A DNA stretch of 64,000 nt from Tabrizicola aquatica. GTDB lineage: Bacteria > Pseudomonadota > Alphaproteobacteria > Rhodobacterales > Rhodobacteraceae. Positions 9,466-16,633 of this stretch are shown here, piece after piece. Position 1 is the first letter of the stretch, and each line of letters opens with the position of its first letter. Under the pieces are notes generated by a model that saw nothing but the letters and a program-made list of their open reading frames with translations, was not told the origin of the DNA and made no database searches. The DNA lies in the NCBI RefSeq assembly GCF_002900975.1, contig NZ_PJON01000002.1, positions 1-64,000 of the forward strand, read 5' to 3'. A program made the translations under genes and the position numbers.

Positions 9466-10940
9466 CCGATCGCGCGCAGCACCGTGAACAGGACGGCCGA
9501 TAGCGCAGCCGTCAGCGGCACGGTGACGACCCAGGCTGCCCCGATGGACAGCACGTGCGCGCGCCGAACCAGTTTGCGGCGGCTCCGCTCTTCCGCAAGC
9601 AGGGGGGTGCCCTTCTGCAGGTTCAGCGCCCTGGCCCGACGTTCGGCATGCCATTCCCGGTAGAACCCGACGCCAAAGACGCCCCCGACGGCAATATGGG
9701 TCGAGGAGACGGGCAGACCCAGCCAGGATGCGATGATGACGGTGATCGCGGCCGACAGCGCCACACAATAGGCCCGCATCGGGTTCAGCTTGGTGATTTC
9801 CTGCCCGACCATCTTGATCAGCTTCGGCCCGAACAGCAGCAGCCCGAACGAGATGCCGAACGCGCCGATCATCATCACCCACAGCGGGATCTCGACCTTG
9901 GCGGCGGTGCCTTGATCCTGCACGGCATGGACGATTGCGGCCAGCGGTCCAACGGCATTTGCCACGTCATTGGCGCCATGTGCAAAGGACAGCAGCGCGG
10001 CAGACAGGATCAGCGGCAGGCCGAACAGCTTCTTCACCGTCTTCTTGCGGTTCTCCATCCCCTCGGATTGGCGTCGGATGATCGGCCGCATGACCAGGGT
10101 CGTAACCGTGGCGACAGCAAGCCCCAGGAGAACGGCCGTGCCAAGGTCGATGTCGACGACCTTCTTCAAACCCTTCATCGCCAGATAGGTGGCGAATGTG
10201 CCGGCCATGATCCCGATCAGCACCGGAACCCAGCGCCGTGCCGCGGTGATCTTGTCGGGCACATCGTTGATCCAGCCCTTGATGAAGGCCAGGAACAGCG
10301 CCGCGACGACCCCACCCAGCACAGGCGAGATGATCCAGCTGGCGGCGATCTGGCCCATCGTCGGCCAGTTCACCGCGCCAAATCCCGCCGCCATGATCCC
10401 AGCGCCCATCACGCCACCGACGATGGAATGCGTGGTCGAGACCGGCGCGCCCATCCAGGTCGCCAGGTTCAGCCACAGGGCCGAGGCGATCAGCGCCGAC
10501 ATCATCGCCCAGATGAAGGTGTCGGTATCCGCCACGGCCTCGGGCGCGACGATCCCGCCAGAGATTGTGCCGACCACATCGCCGCCCGCGATCAGGGCGC
10601 CCGCCGTCTCGAAGACAACCGCGATGACCAGCGCGCCACCCATGGTCAGCGCCTTGGCGCCCACAGCAGGCCCCATGTTGTTGGCCACGTCATTCGCACC
10701 GATGTTCAGCGCCATATAGGCCCCGAAAGCGGCTGCAGTGACGATGATCAGCGTGCCGGACTGCTGGCCGGCCAGCACAAAGGCCAGCAAGGCGCAGACC
10801 ACGACAAAGACGAACGCGATGCCCGTCGCCACGACCGGCCGGCCGATTGCGGCGGTTGCGGATTCAAGCTGGCTAAGCCGCGCAAGATCCTTGTCCAGGG
10901 TCTTCCACTGATTGACCGGTCTCGCACCTGGATCTGTCAT
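9462..10940 (-). CDS. PiT-family inorganic phosphate transporter
   Basis: The 492-residue polytopic membrane protein has two copies of the PiT signature: GANDVANNMGPAVGAKALT about one quarter along and HGANDVANAVGPLAA in the second half. It also has paired APVSTTHSIVGGVMGAG and LPVSSTHIAVGGVFGVG motifs. The duplication and about 10-12 membrane segments are the family layout. These carriers import phosphate (or metal-phosphate) with protons or sodium. No PhoU-like partner gene is adjacent. It lies 35 kb from the phn island and no Pho box was noticed before it. Confidence 0.92.
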   Translation of the reverse strand: MTDPGARPVNQWKTLDKDLARLSQLESATAAIGRPVVATGIAFVFVVVCALLAFVLAGQQSGTLIIVTAAAFGAYMALNIGANDVANNMGPAVGAKALTMGGALVIAVVFETAGALIAGGDVVGTISGGIVAPEAVADTDTFIWAMMSALIASALWLNLATWMGAPVSTTHSIVGGVMGAGIMAAGFGAVNWPTMGQIAASWIISPVLGGVVAALFLAFIKGWINDVPDKITAARRWVPVLIGIMAGTFATYLAMKGLKKVVDIDLGTAVLLGLAVATVTTLVMRPIIRRQSEGMENRKKTVKKLFGLPLILSAALLSFAHGANDVANAVGPLAAIVHAVQDQGTAAKVEIPLWVMMIGAFGISFGLLLFGPKLIKMVGQEITKLNPMRAYCVALSAAITVIIASWLGLPVSSTHIAVGGVFGVGFYREWHAERRARALNLQKGTPLLAEERSRRKLVRRAHVLSIGAAWVVTVPLTAALSAVLFTVLRAIG

Positions 10941-10994
10941 GGAATCGTCACGCCGCTGTTACATGGGGCGGTGAATACCTGTTCGGATACGGGG

Positions 10995-11903
10995 TCACAA
11001 GCGATTCAACACGCGATCCGCGCAGGCGACGGCACGGGCAAGATGACTGTGGTGGATCGGATCCGACGCGTGAAGCCGCGGCATCGTCCAACCGACCGAG
11101 GCCAAGGTTCGGGCCAGGATGAACGCCTCGACCATCTCGCGCTCCCTGGTGCCATACCCATCCATCAGCGCATCGCGCAATTGCGGGTGTTCGGGATGCT
11201 GCACGGTCTGCACCAGCGCGGTCCCCAGGTCGTGCAGGCGGAAGCCAAAGCCTGAATCGTCAAAGTCGATCAAGGAAACCGAACGACCATTCACCAACAC
11301 ATTCTCGCGCAGAACATCGGCGTGGATCAGCCCGATTTCTCCGACCAACCTTTCGCGCAGGGCGTCGCGGGCGCGGATCAGCGTGGCGCGTTGGTCAGGG
11401 CTGGCGGCCGGATGCTCCCAAAACCGGCCCCAAAGCGGATCGTCGCCGGCCAGACCCTCGCGGTCCCAGCGCGGGCGGGTGAAATCGGGCGGCAGGGTCA
11501 GCGCGTCCGTGGCGCGATGCACCCGTGCCAGCAGCGCACCAAGCGCATGGTAAAGGTCCAGCACCTGCGCCAGGGGCCGATCAAAGGGCTTCGCGGCCTC
11601 GCCCAGCGCCTCGCCCTCGATCCAGGCGATGGCCGAGGCGTGACGACCGTCGGCAAGCCTGACCAGCAGGTGCCCCTCACGGTCCGGCAAGGCGGCCGGG
11701 ACCGGCAACCCCGCCTTGGCCAGCGCGGCGCACCACCACAACTCGGATCGGATCGCCGGCGGTTCCTGATACCCCGCCCGATGCAGCCGCAGCGCCGCGC
11801 GGCCCTGGGGAGTGAGCATCTCGTAAACGTGGTTCTCGCGGTCGCGGATCAGGCGCGTAACCCGACCTTCCCAATGGGCTGCTGCGGCCTCGACCGGGGT
11901 CAC
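10995..11903 (-). CDS. Phosphotransferase of the APH/choline-kinase-like fold (homoserine-kinase-II-like)
   Basis: The 302-residue protein keeps the protein-kinase-like core of aminoglycoside phosphotransferase enzymes: LIHADVLRENVLVNG (catalytic Asp and Asn) and SLIDFDDSGFGFRLHDLG (metal-binding Asp). The small-molecule or protein substrate is not determined. The family includes homoserine kinase II, SrkA and choline kinases. Its ATG overlaps the stop of arfB (ATGA at 11900-11903), so the two are translationally coupled. An antibiotic resistance role is not suggested by context. Confidence 0.85.
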   Translation of the reverse strand: MTPVEAAAAHWEGRVTRLIRDRENHVYEMLTPQGRAALRLHRAGYQEPPAIRSELWWCAALAKAGLPVPAALPDREGHLLVRLADGRHASAIAWIEGEALGEAAKPFDRPLAQVLDLYHALGALLARVHRATDALTLPPDFTRPRWDREGLAGDDPLWGRFWEHPAASPDQRATLIRARDALRERLVGEIGLIHADVLRENVLVNGRSVSLIDFDDSGFGFRLHDLGTALVQTVQHPEHPQLRDALMDGYGTREREMVEAFILARTLASVGWTMPRLHASDPIHHSHLARAVACADRVLNRL

Positions 11904-12322
11904 TCGTCATCCCCCACCTTGCCACGCAGCGCCTTGACCTCGCCGCGCTGGGTCTTGGCGGCAACACGGCGGCGCTGGCTGCCCAAGGTCGGCTTCGTCG
12001 CGATCCGCCGCTTTGGGGTGACCAGTGCGGCGCGGATCAACTCGACCAGCCGCTCACGCGCAATCTCGCGGTTCTGGGCCTGGCTGCGGGTGTCCTCGAC
12101 CTGCAGGACAAGCGCCCCCTCGGTCGTCCAGCGCCGCCCCGCCAGTTTCTTCAGCCGCGCCTTCACCCCCGGCGTCAGATGCGGCGACCGTTCCGCCTCG
12201 AACCGCAGTTCGACGGCGGTCGAGACCTTGTTGACGTTCTGCCCGCCGGGGCCCGAGGCCCGCATGAAGCTTTCGGACAGTTCCCATTCGGCGATGGCAA
12301 GGGTTTCGGTGATGTGCAGCAT
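11900..12322 (-). CDS. arfB: Alternative ribosome-rescue factor ArfB (YaeJ/ICT1-like peptidyl-tRNA hydrolase)
   Basis: The 140-residue protein carries the release-factor catalytic GGQ in FMRASGPGGQNVNKVSTAVEL and has no codon-recognition domain. It ends in a basic Lys/Arg-rich tail (RRIATKPTLGSQRRRVAAKTQRG) that enters the empty mRNA channel. This is the ArfB layout. It frees ribosomes stalled at mRNA ends. It is the first gene of a coupled pair with the kinase. A strong hairpin terminator lies just upstream of its start, so its promoter must sit in or just beyond that hairpin region. Confidence 0.95.
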   Translation of the reverse strand: MLHITETLAIAEWELSESFMRASGPGGQNVNKVSTAVELRFEAERSPHLTPGVKARLKKLAGRRWTTEGALVLQVEDTRSQAQNREIARERLVELIRAALVTPKRRIATKPTLGSQRRRVAAKTQRGEVKALRGKVGDDE

Positions 12323-12345
12323 CGGGTCAGGCTATTCACAGGGGT

Positions 12346-12384
12346 AAAATAGAGAAAGGGTTGCCCTGCTCAGGCAACCCTTTC
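12346..12384 (-). terminator. Intrinsic terminator downstream of the structured RNA/yhhQ
   Basis: There are perfect 12-base arms (GAAAGGGTTGCC at 12354-12365 and GGCAACCCTTTC at 12373-12384) around a 7-base loop. Read on the minus strand the hairpin is followed by TCTATTTT. The orientation fits ending transcription of the upstream RNA candidate and of yhhQ before arfB. Confidence 0.8.
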
Positions 12385-12385
12385 C

Positions 12386-12535
12386 GAGATCCAAGGAGAT
12401 GGGCCAGTTAGGGCATCCAAATCCAATCGGTGGTCTATTTTCCAGGGGCTGCCCTTAGAAAATACTCCCTCCGACTGTCCCGACACCTCTCTCCAATATC
12501 ACTCTAGACACTGGATCACCTCCTTTCAAATGGTT
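12386..12535 (-). ncRNA. Structured non-coding RNA candidate with 6S-like architecture
   Basis: This non-coding interval between yhhQ and arfB folds by eye into one long irregular rod on the minus strand. A closing stem joins 12510-12525 to 12393-12408 (14 of 16 positions pair). Then comes a large open bubble, and a 7-bp stem joins 12471-12477 to 12424-12430. The apical hairpin has arms 12458-12464/12436-12442 and an inner AGGG/CCCT. A TTGACA lies upstream at 12570-12575 and a strong terminator follows. Closing stem, central bubble and apical stem are the plan of 6S RNA, which binds RNA polymerase, but identity is not proven. Alternatively it encodes an 18-codon GTG-started peptide (AAGGAGGTGATCCA before GTG). 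Confidence 0.55.
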
Positions 12536-12581
12536 GCCGATAAGGAAAAGGTGACACAGATTTTGTGTTTGTCAAAACAAA

Positions 12582-13202
12582 TCACGCTACCCTTGCGGCA
12601 AGTCGCGCGACTGCCCAACGAAACGGCAGAAGCGCCAGAAGGGCCATCGCCAGCTTCACCAGCCAGTCGCCCAGCGCCAGCGAAACCCAGAACGGCGCCT
12701 CTGGCCCCACACCCAGCAACGCGGCCGGCGCAGTCGCCCACGAGACGTCATTGCCCGGCTCCAGCACCACCAGCGCAGCCGAAAAGGCGACGCTGAAGAA
12801 GATCACCGTATCCAGCGTCGAGGAGACCAGCGTCGAAACCAGCGGCGCTTTCCACCAGCTGCTCTGACGCAGGCGATTGAACACCGCGACATCCACCAGC
12901 TGCGCACACAGGAAAGCCAGGCCCGAACCCAGCGCGATGCGCAAGGTGACCAGCGGGCCAAACTCACCCATCACCTGCGTGCCGATGAAGGAACACAGGA
13001 TGCCGACGACAAAGCCCACCAAGACCACACGGCGGGCGGCGGCGGGGCCTTCCAGCCGGTTCACCAGGTCGGTGACCAGAAAGGCGAAGGGATAGCTTAG
13101 CGCGCCCCAGGTCAGGAAGGCACCAAGCGGATATTGGACGAGGATGTTCGAGGCGACGACAATCGCCGCCATGGCGAAAACGCCGGGCAGAAGGATGCGC
13201 AT
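12582..13202 (-). CDS. yhhQ: Queuosine-precursor transporter (YhhQ/VUT family)
   Basis: The 206-residue membrane protein has about six hydrophobic segments and family blocks GALSYPFAFLVTDLVNRLEG, RIALGSGLAFLCAQLVDVAVFNRLR and STLVSSTLDTVIFFSVAF. YhhQ proteins import preQ0/preQ1 for tRNA queuosine synthesis. The gene is monocistronic-looking: its leader (13203-13289) has a promoter-like pair and a potential folded element, and a terminator lies about 200 bases downstream. It follows mepA in the same direction with only about 87 bases between. Confidence 0.9.
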   Translation of the reverse strand: MRILLPGVFAMAAIVVASNILVQYPLGAFLTWGALSYPFAFLVTDLVNRLEGPAAARRVVLVGFVVGILCSFIGTQVMGEFGPLVTLRIALGSGLAFLCAQLVDVAVFNRLRQSSWWKAPLVSTLVSSTLDTVIFFSVAFSAALVVLEPGNDVSWATAPAALLGVGPEAPFWVSLALGDWLVKLAMALLALLPFRWAVARLAARVA

Positions 13203-13289
13203 GTTGTGGTCCGTTTTTACAAGGTCGCGGAGACTTGGCCCCGTTATCGGGGCGACGGTCGCCTATACCCCTGCGTCGGACCTGTCAAC
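13203..13289 (-). promoter_or_regulatory. Leader and promoter of yhhQ with possible folded element
   Basis: On the minus strand TTGACA (13283-13288) and TATAGG (13262-13267) are spaced by 15 bases. The downstream leader can form a hairpin, CCCCG-ATAA-CGGGG (13239-13252), flanked by GTCGC and GCGAC. An A-rich tail (TTGTAAAAACGG) precedes the ATG. A preQ1-responsive element would fit the gene, but the sequence does not match the preQ1-I consensus I know. Confidence 0.35.
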
Positions 13290-14183
13290 CTAGTTGGCGG
13301 CCAGCACGTTCCCGCACTGCTTCGGCAGATCGGCCATGGTGAACTCACGCGGGCCCTTCTTGCGGGGCGCGTCCTCGTTCCGTGGCTTCTTGCCGTCGGA
13401 CTTCGGCGGGTTCAGATAATCCGTCACCCACCACATCAGCGTGTCGTCGCAGCCGTCGCCGTTCTTCGACAACTCGGCCACCGTGGGGGTCTGCGTTTCG
13501 CACAGGCGGGCGCCCTTGGGGCATTTCAGGCGGACGTGGAAATGGGTGTCGTGGCCCGCCACGGGACGGACCTTCTGCAACCATTTCTTGTCGGCGCGCT
13601 TGGCGGTCTTGCACATCTCGATCTTCACGGCGGCCGCCACAAAGATCCGGTCCACCCGCGCGTCCAGCGCCGCCTCTTTCAGCAGGCGGTGATGTACCCG
13701 GGTCCAGTTCTCGGTCACCGAACGCTGGTCGGCCGACCGCACGGGGATCGAGCTGATATCCTCGCGCTCGGCCTTCGTCAGCGACAGGCTGCGCGGGGGC
13801 AGCATCCAGATGTCGGCGTCCAGCCCGATCTGGTGGCTGGCGTGACCACTGGTCATCGGTCCGCCGCGCGGCTGGCTGATGTCGCCGATGTACAAACCCT
13901 GGCCATAGCCGATGTCCCGCGCGGTCTGCGACAGGTCCACCAGGAACTGGATCATCATCGGATGCCCATAGTTCCGGTTGCGGGAAAGCCGCATTGCCTG
14001 CCAGGTCGGCCCCGTCTCGGGCAGTTCCACCAGCCCTGCCGCGCAGCCCTTGGCATAGCTGCCAATCGGCATCGCATCTTGCGACGACGGCGCATCCATC
14101 GCGCCAAACAGCCGGTTGGCCAGTTTTTCCGCCTGGGCCGGGGCCGCCAGGACAAGTGTAAGGAACAGGGTGCGAAAGATCAT
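13290..14183 (-). CDS. mepA: Penicillin-insensitive murein endopeptidase MepA
   Basis: The 297-residue protein has a signal peptide (MIFRTLFLTLVLAAPAQA) and the LAS-type zinc peptidase motifs. These are SGHASHQIGLDADIWM (His and Asp ligands) and GHDTHFHVRLKCP (HxH motif), with several cysteines for disulfides. MepA cuts D-Ala-mDAP crosslinks of peptidoglycan in the periplasm. Its ATG overlaps the stop of the upstream UMF1 transporter (ATGA at 14180-14183), so the pair is coupled. A much longer open frame to 14876 runs antisense in frame through the transporter and is not its N terminus. Confidence 0.95.
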   Translation of the reverse strand: MIFRTLFLTLVLAAPAQAEKLANRLFGAMDAPSSQDAMPIGSYAKGCAAGLVELPETGPTWQAMRLSRNRNYGHPMMIQFLVDLSQTARDIGYGQGLYIGDISQPRGGPMTSGHASHQIGLDADIWMLPPRSLSLTKAEREDISSIPVRSADQRSVTENWTRVHHRLLKEAALDARVDRIFVAAAVKIEMCKTAKRADKKWLQKVRPVAGHDTHFHVRLKCPKGARLCETQTPTVAELSKNGDGCDDTLMWWVTDYLNPPKSDGKKPRNEDAPRKKGPREFTMADLPKQCGNVLAAN

Positions 14184-15550
14184 GCGGGCATCTCGCCTTT
14201 GGGTTTGACGAAGAATAGCAGCACCAGCCCCACAAGGAACAACACAATCAGCGGAGCAATGCCGATCCGCTGCGATCCGCTGGCGGTGGTGGCCAGCGCG
14301 ATCAGGGCGGGGGACATGAAGCTGGCGACCTTGCCGGACAGGGCGAACAACCCGAACGCCTCGGTCGCGCGGTCGGGGGTGGTGTGGCGCGCCATCATCG
14401 TGCGACTGGCCGCCTGCAGCGAACCGCCCGCAGCGCCGATCAGTGCCCCACAGGCAAAGAAGATCTGGTCCGGCAGGCTGGAGGCCGGGTCCATCGCCAT
14501 CCCCCACAGGCTTTCCCGCGTCATGCCCACGATGACCACGCAGACCAGGATCAGCACCACGATGGACAGCCGGATCACCGGTTTCGGCCCGAAGGCGCGG
14601 TCCGCCCGACCACCGATGAAGGCCGCGACCATCGCGGTGACGGCGCCGACCAGACCAAAGACGCCGATCTGGATGATCGACCAGCCCAGCACGCCCGAGG
14701 CATAAACGCCGCCAAACCCGTAAAGCGCGTTCAGCGCGTCCCGATAGAACAGGGACGAGGCCAGATAGGCAGCCAGGCTGCGGCGATAGCGCAGGCTGCG
14801 GATCAGGTCCTTCAGGCTGGAGAAGGCCCGGCCCAGGTGCAGCGGCCGCGCCTCCATCCGCGGCTCGCGGACCCACAGGAAGAACGGGATCATAAAGACA
14901 ACGAACCAGATCGCGGCGAATGGCCCGACGAACCGCGTCCCCTCACGCGCTTCGGGGTCCAGGCCGAACAAGGGCTCGATCCCCAAGAGCGTCAGCCCGG
15001 TATCTGCGCTTTCGGCGAAAAGGGTCAGCATGATGACCAGTGACAGCAGGCCGCCCAGATAGCCGAAGGCGAACCCCGTGCCCGAGATGGCACCCAGATC
15101 ATCCGCCTGGGTCAGCGACGGCATCAAGGCATTGGTGAAGATCGTCGCGAACTCCATCCCGATGAAGCCGATCCCGAACAGGCAGACCGCGTAAAGCAGC
15201 ATCGTCTCGCTGCCACCGGGGGCGACGAACCACAGGCTGGCCGATCCCAGGACATAGAACAGCGCGAAGGTGCGAACCCAGACCATCCGCCGCCCGGTCC
15301 CGTCGGCAATCGCCCCCAGGATCGGCGCCAGAACGGCAACGGAAAGCGAGGCGATGGCCAGCCCCCAACCCCAGTAAGCCTGCGCCGCAGCCTTTGCGGC
15401 CTCGGCGTCCATCCCCTCGGCCATATAGGTGCCGCGGGCGATCTCGGCGAAGTAGGGGCCGAAAATGAAGGTCAGAAGAAGGGTATTATATGGCTGGCTG
15501 GCCCAGTCGAAGAAGTACCAGCCCCAGATCCGCTTCCGGTCGCCCTGCAT
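14180..15550 (-). CDS. MFS transporter of the UMF1/Atg22-like family
   Basis: The 456-residue protein has about 12 membrane segments. The N terminus reads RIWGWYFFDWASQPYNTLL, the signature of the UMF1 (Atg22-like) branch. The A-loop GAIADGTGRRMVWVR and its second-half counterpart GGRADRAFGPKP are typical MFS motifs. The transported compound is unknown; Atg22 relatives move amino acids in fungi. The start was set at 15550, where the conserved N terminus begins. It is coupled to mepA by a 4-base overlap. Confidence 0.88.
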   Translation of the reverse strand: MQGDRKRIWGWYFFDWASQPYNTLLLTFIFGPYFAEIARGTYMAEGMDAEAAKAAAQAYWGWGLAIASLSVAVLAPILGAIADGTGRRMVWVRTFALFYVLGSASLWFVAPGGSETMLLYAVCLFGIGFIGMEFATIFTNALMPSLTQADDLGAISGTGFAFGYLGGLLSLVIMLTLFAESADTGLTLLGIEPLFGLDPEAREGTRFVGPFAAIWFVVFMIPFFLWVREPRMEARPLHLGRAFSSLKDLIRSLRYRRSLAAYLASSLFYRDALNALYGFGGVYASGVLGWSIIQIGVFGLVGAVTAMVAAFIGGRADRAFGPKPVIRLSIVVLILVCVVIVGMTRESLWGMAMDPASSLPDQIFFACGALIGAAGGSLQAASRTMMARHTTPDRATEAFGLFALSGKVASFMSPALIALATTASGSQRIGIAPLIVLFLVGLVLLFFVKPKGEMPA

Positions 15551-15688
15551 GCCCGCCCCCTGTTTTGGCGCGAAGTGAACCCGGAAACGCACCCTGGCGC
15601 AAGGGACGGCTCTTCGCGTCGCTGCCGCTCGCTCATCGCGAGGTACGGCACGGCGAGAAGACGTCGCAGACGTACGACGAGCGGCCCG

Positions 15689-16219
15689 TTACCGCTGGGG
15701 CGGCCAGGGTCGCGTCGCCTCGGCCGCCGCCCAGGCCTGCACCCAATCGGGCAAGGCGGGGCTTTCCGGCGCAATCCCCAGCGCAAGCGCCATCTCGCGC
15801 GGCGAGACCATGCCCGCCTTGGACACGATGGCCGAGCGGATCAGCACCTGCGAGGTGCATTCCTCGCCCTTCCACATCGACTGGTCCATGTACAGGAACC
15901 GGTCATCCCAGCCCAGGCAGCGGGTGTGCATCGTCAGCCGGGTGAACATCGTCACCCGCCGCCGATAGCGGGTGGACGACCCCGCGACCGTCAGCCCCCA
16001 GCGCCTTTCCCGCAACAGCCGCTCGAACCCCGTGCGGCGCGACAGGGGCAGGCGACCCAGATCATACAGGGTCAACGTGCGGCCATTGTTCAACTCGACC
16101 CAGGGGTCCAGATCCCAGGGCCAGCAGATCAGCGTGCTGACATGCGTGTCGAACAGGCCCAGCGGCGGCTGGCGTTTCGCCTGGGCCATCACCTTGAACA
16201 TGCGCAGAAAAGGGTACAT
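15689..16219 (-). CDS. Acyl-CoA thioesterase-like hotdog-fold protein
   Basis: The 176-residue protein is preceded by GGAGGTCGCC. WDLDPWVELNNGRTLTLYDLGRL matches the hotdog central-helix region (D..xHVNNxxY-like) of 4HBT-type thioesterases, followed by the beta strands SSTRYRRRVTMFTRLTMHTR. The substrate is unknown. The first 36 residues of the longer open frame look non-coding, hence the start at 16219. It lies 138 bases upstream of the UMF1 transporter in the same direction, separated by a palindromic, repeat-like interval. Confidence 0.75.
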   Translation of the reverse strand: MYPFLRMFKVMAQAKRQPPLGLFDTHVSTLICWPWDLDPWVELNNGRTLTLYDLGRLPLSRRTGFERLLRERRWGLTVAGSSTRYRRRVTMFTRLTMHTRCLGWDDRFLYMDQSMWKGEECTSQVLIRSAIVSKAGMVSPREMALALGIAPESPALPDWVQAWAAAEATRPWPPQR

Positions 16220-16341
16220 CGGCGACCTCCGGGCGCCTGCGTGACCGCAAGGTCGCGCCGCGTCAAGCATGACGCAGCGTGGGGCATTGCCCTTCCCGCC
16301 CCTCGCGGCTACCTCTGGGTCACCCAAGACCGGAGCGCCCG

Positions 16342-16629
16342 ATGACCTCGCTTTTCCAGATCCTGATGCTGATCCTTGATATCGCGCAGTTCATCATCAT
16401 CGCGCATATCATCATGTCCTGGCTGATCAACTTCCAGGTCCTCAACCTGCGCCAGCCGCTGGTCGCCTCGATCTGGGACGGGCTGAACCGCCTCCTGGAC
16501 CCGATCTATTCCTTCGTCCGCCGCTTCTTGCCAAACCTTGGCGGGCTGGACCTCGCACCGCTGGTGGTGCTGATCGCCGTCTACGCGCTGCGGATCGTCC
16601 TGATCAACAACGCCGCCGCCTTCCTCTGA
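16342..16629 (+). CDS. YggT family membrane protein
   Basis: The 95-residue protein has two hydrophobic regions. The first (FQILMLILDIAQFIIIAHIIMSW) is followed by the conserved loop NRLLDPIYSFVRRFLPNLGGLD, and the second is LAPLVVLIAVYALRIVL. This is the YggT/CCB3 architecture, of imprecisely known role in envelope or cell-division functions. It is followed 4 bases later by recQ, suggesting cotranscription. Confidence 0.92.
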   Translation: MTSLFQILMLILDIAQFIIIAHIIMSWLINFQVLNLRQPLVASIWDGLNRLLDPIYSFVRRFLPNLGGLDLAPLVVLIAVYALRIVLINNAAAFL

Positions 16630-16633
16630 ACCC

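Noticed and set aside
7495-9882. A 795-codon minus-strand frame opposite pncA-pncB
   Set aside because: It is antisense to two clear enzymes and its translation is low-complexity Gln/His/Arg-rich. High-GC DNA keeps such shadow frames open.
10995-11903. An aminoglycoside-resistance gene
   Set aside because: The fold is shared with many metabolic kinases and the gene is coupled to arfB. Nothing points to resistance.
12511-12527. A 16S rRNA fragment (CTGGATCACCTCCTTTC)
   Set aside because: Only these 17 bases match. The flanking sequence has no rRNA similarity, so it is not a rearranged rRNA gene.
13203-13260. A preQ1-I riboswitch before yhhQ
   Set aside because: The gene and an A-rich tail fit, but the stem-loop spacing and loop sequence do not match the known aptamer, so only an unclassified leader is reported.
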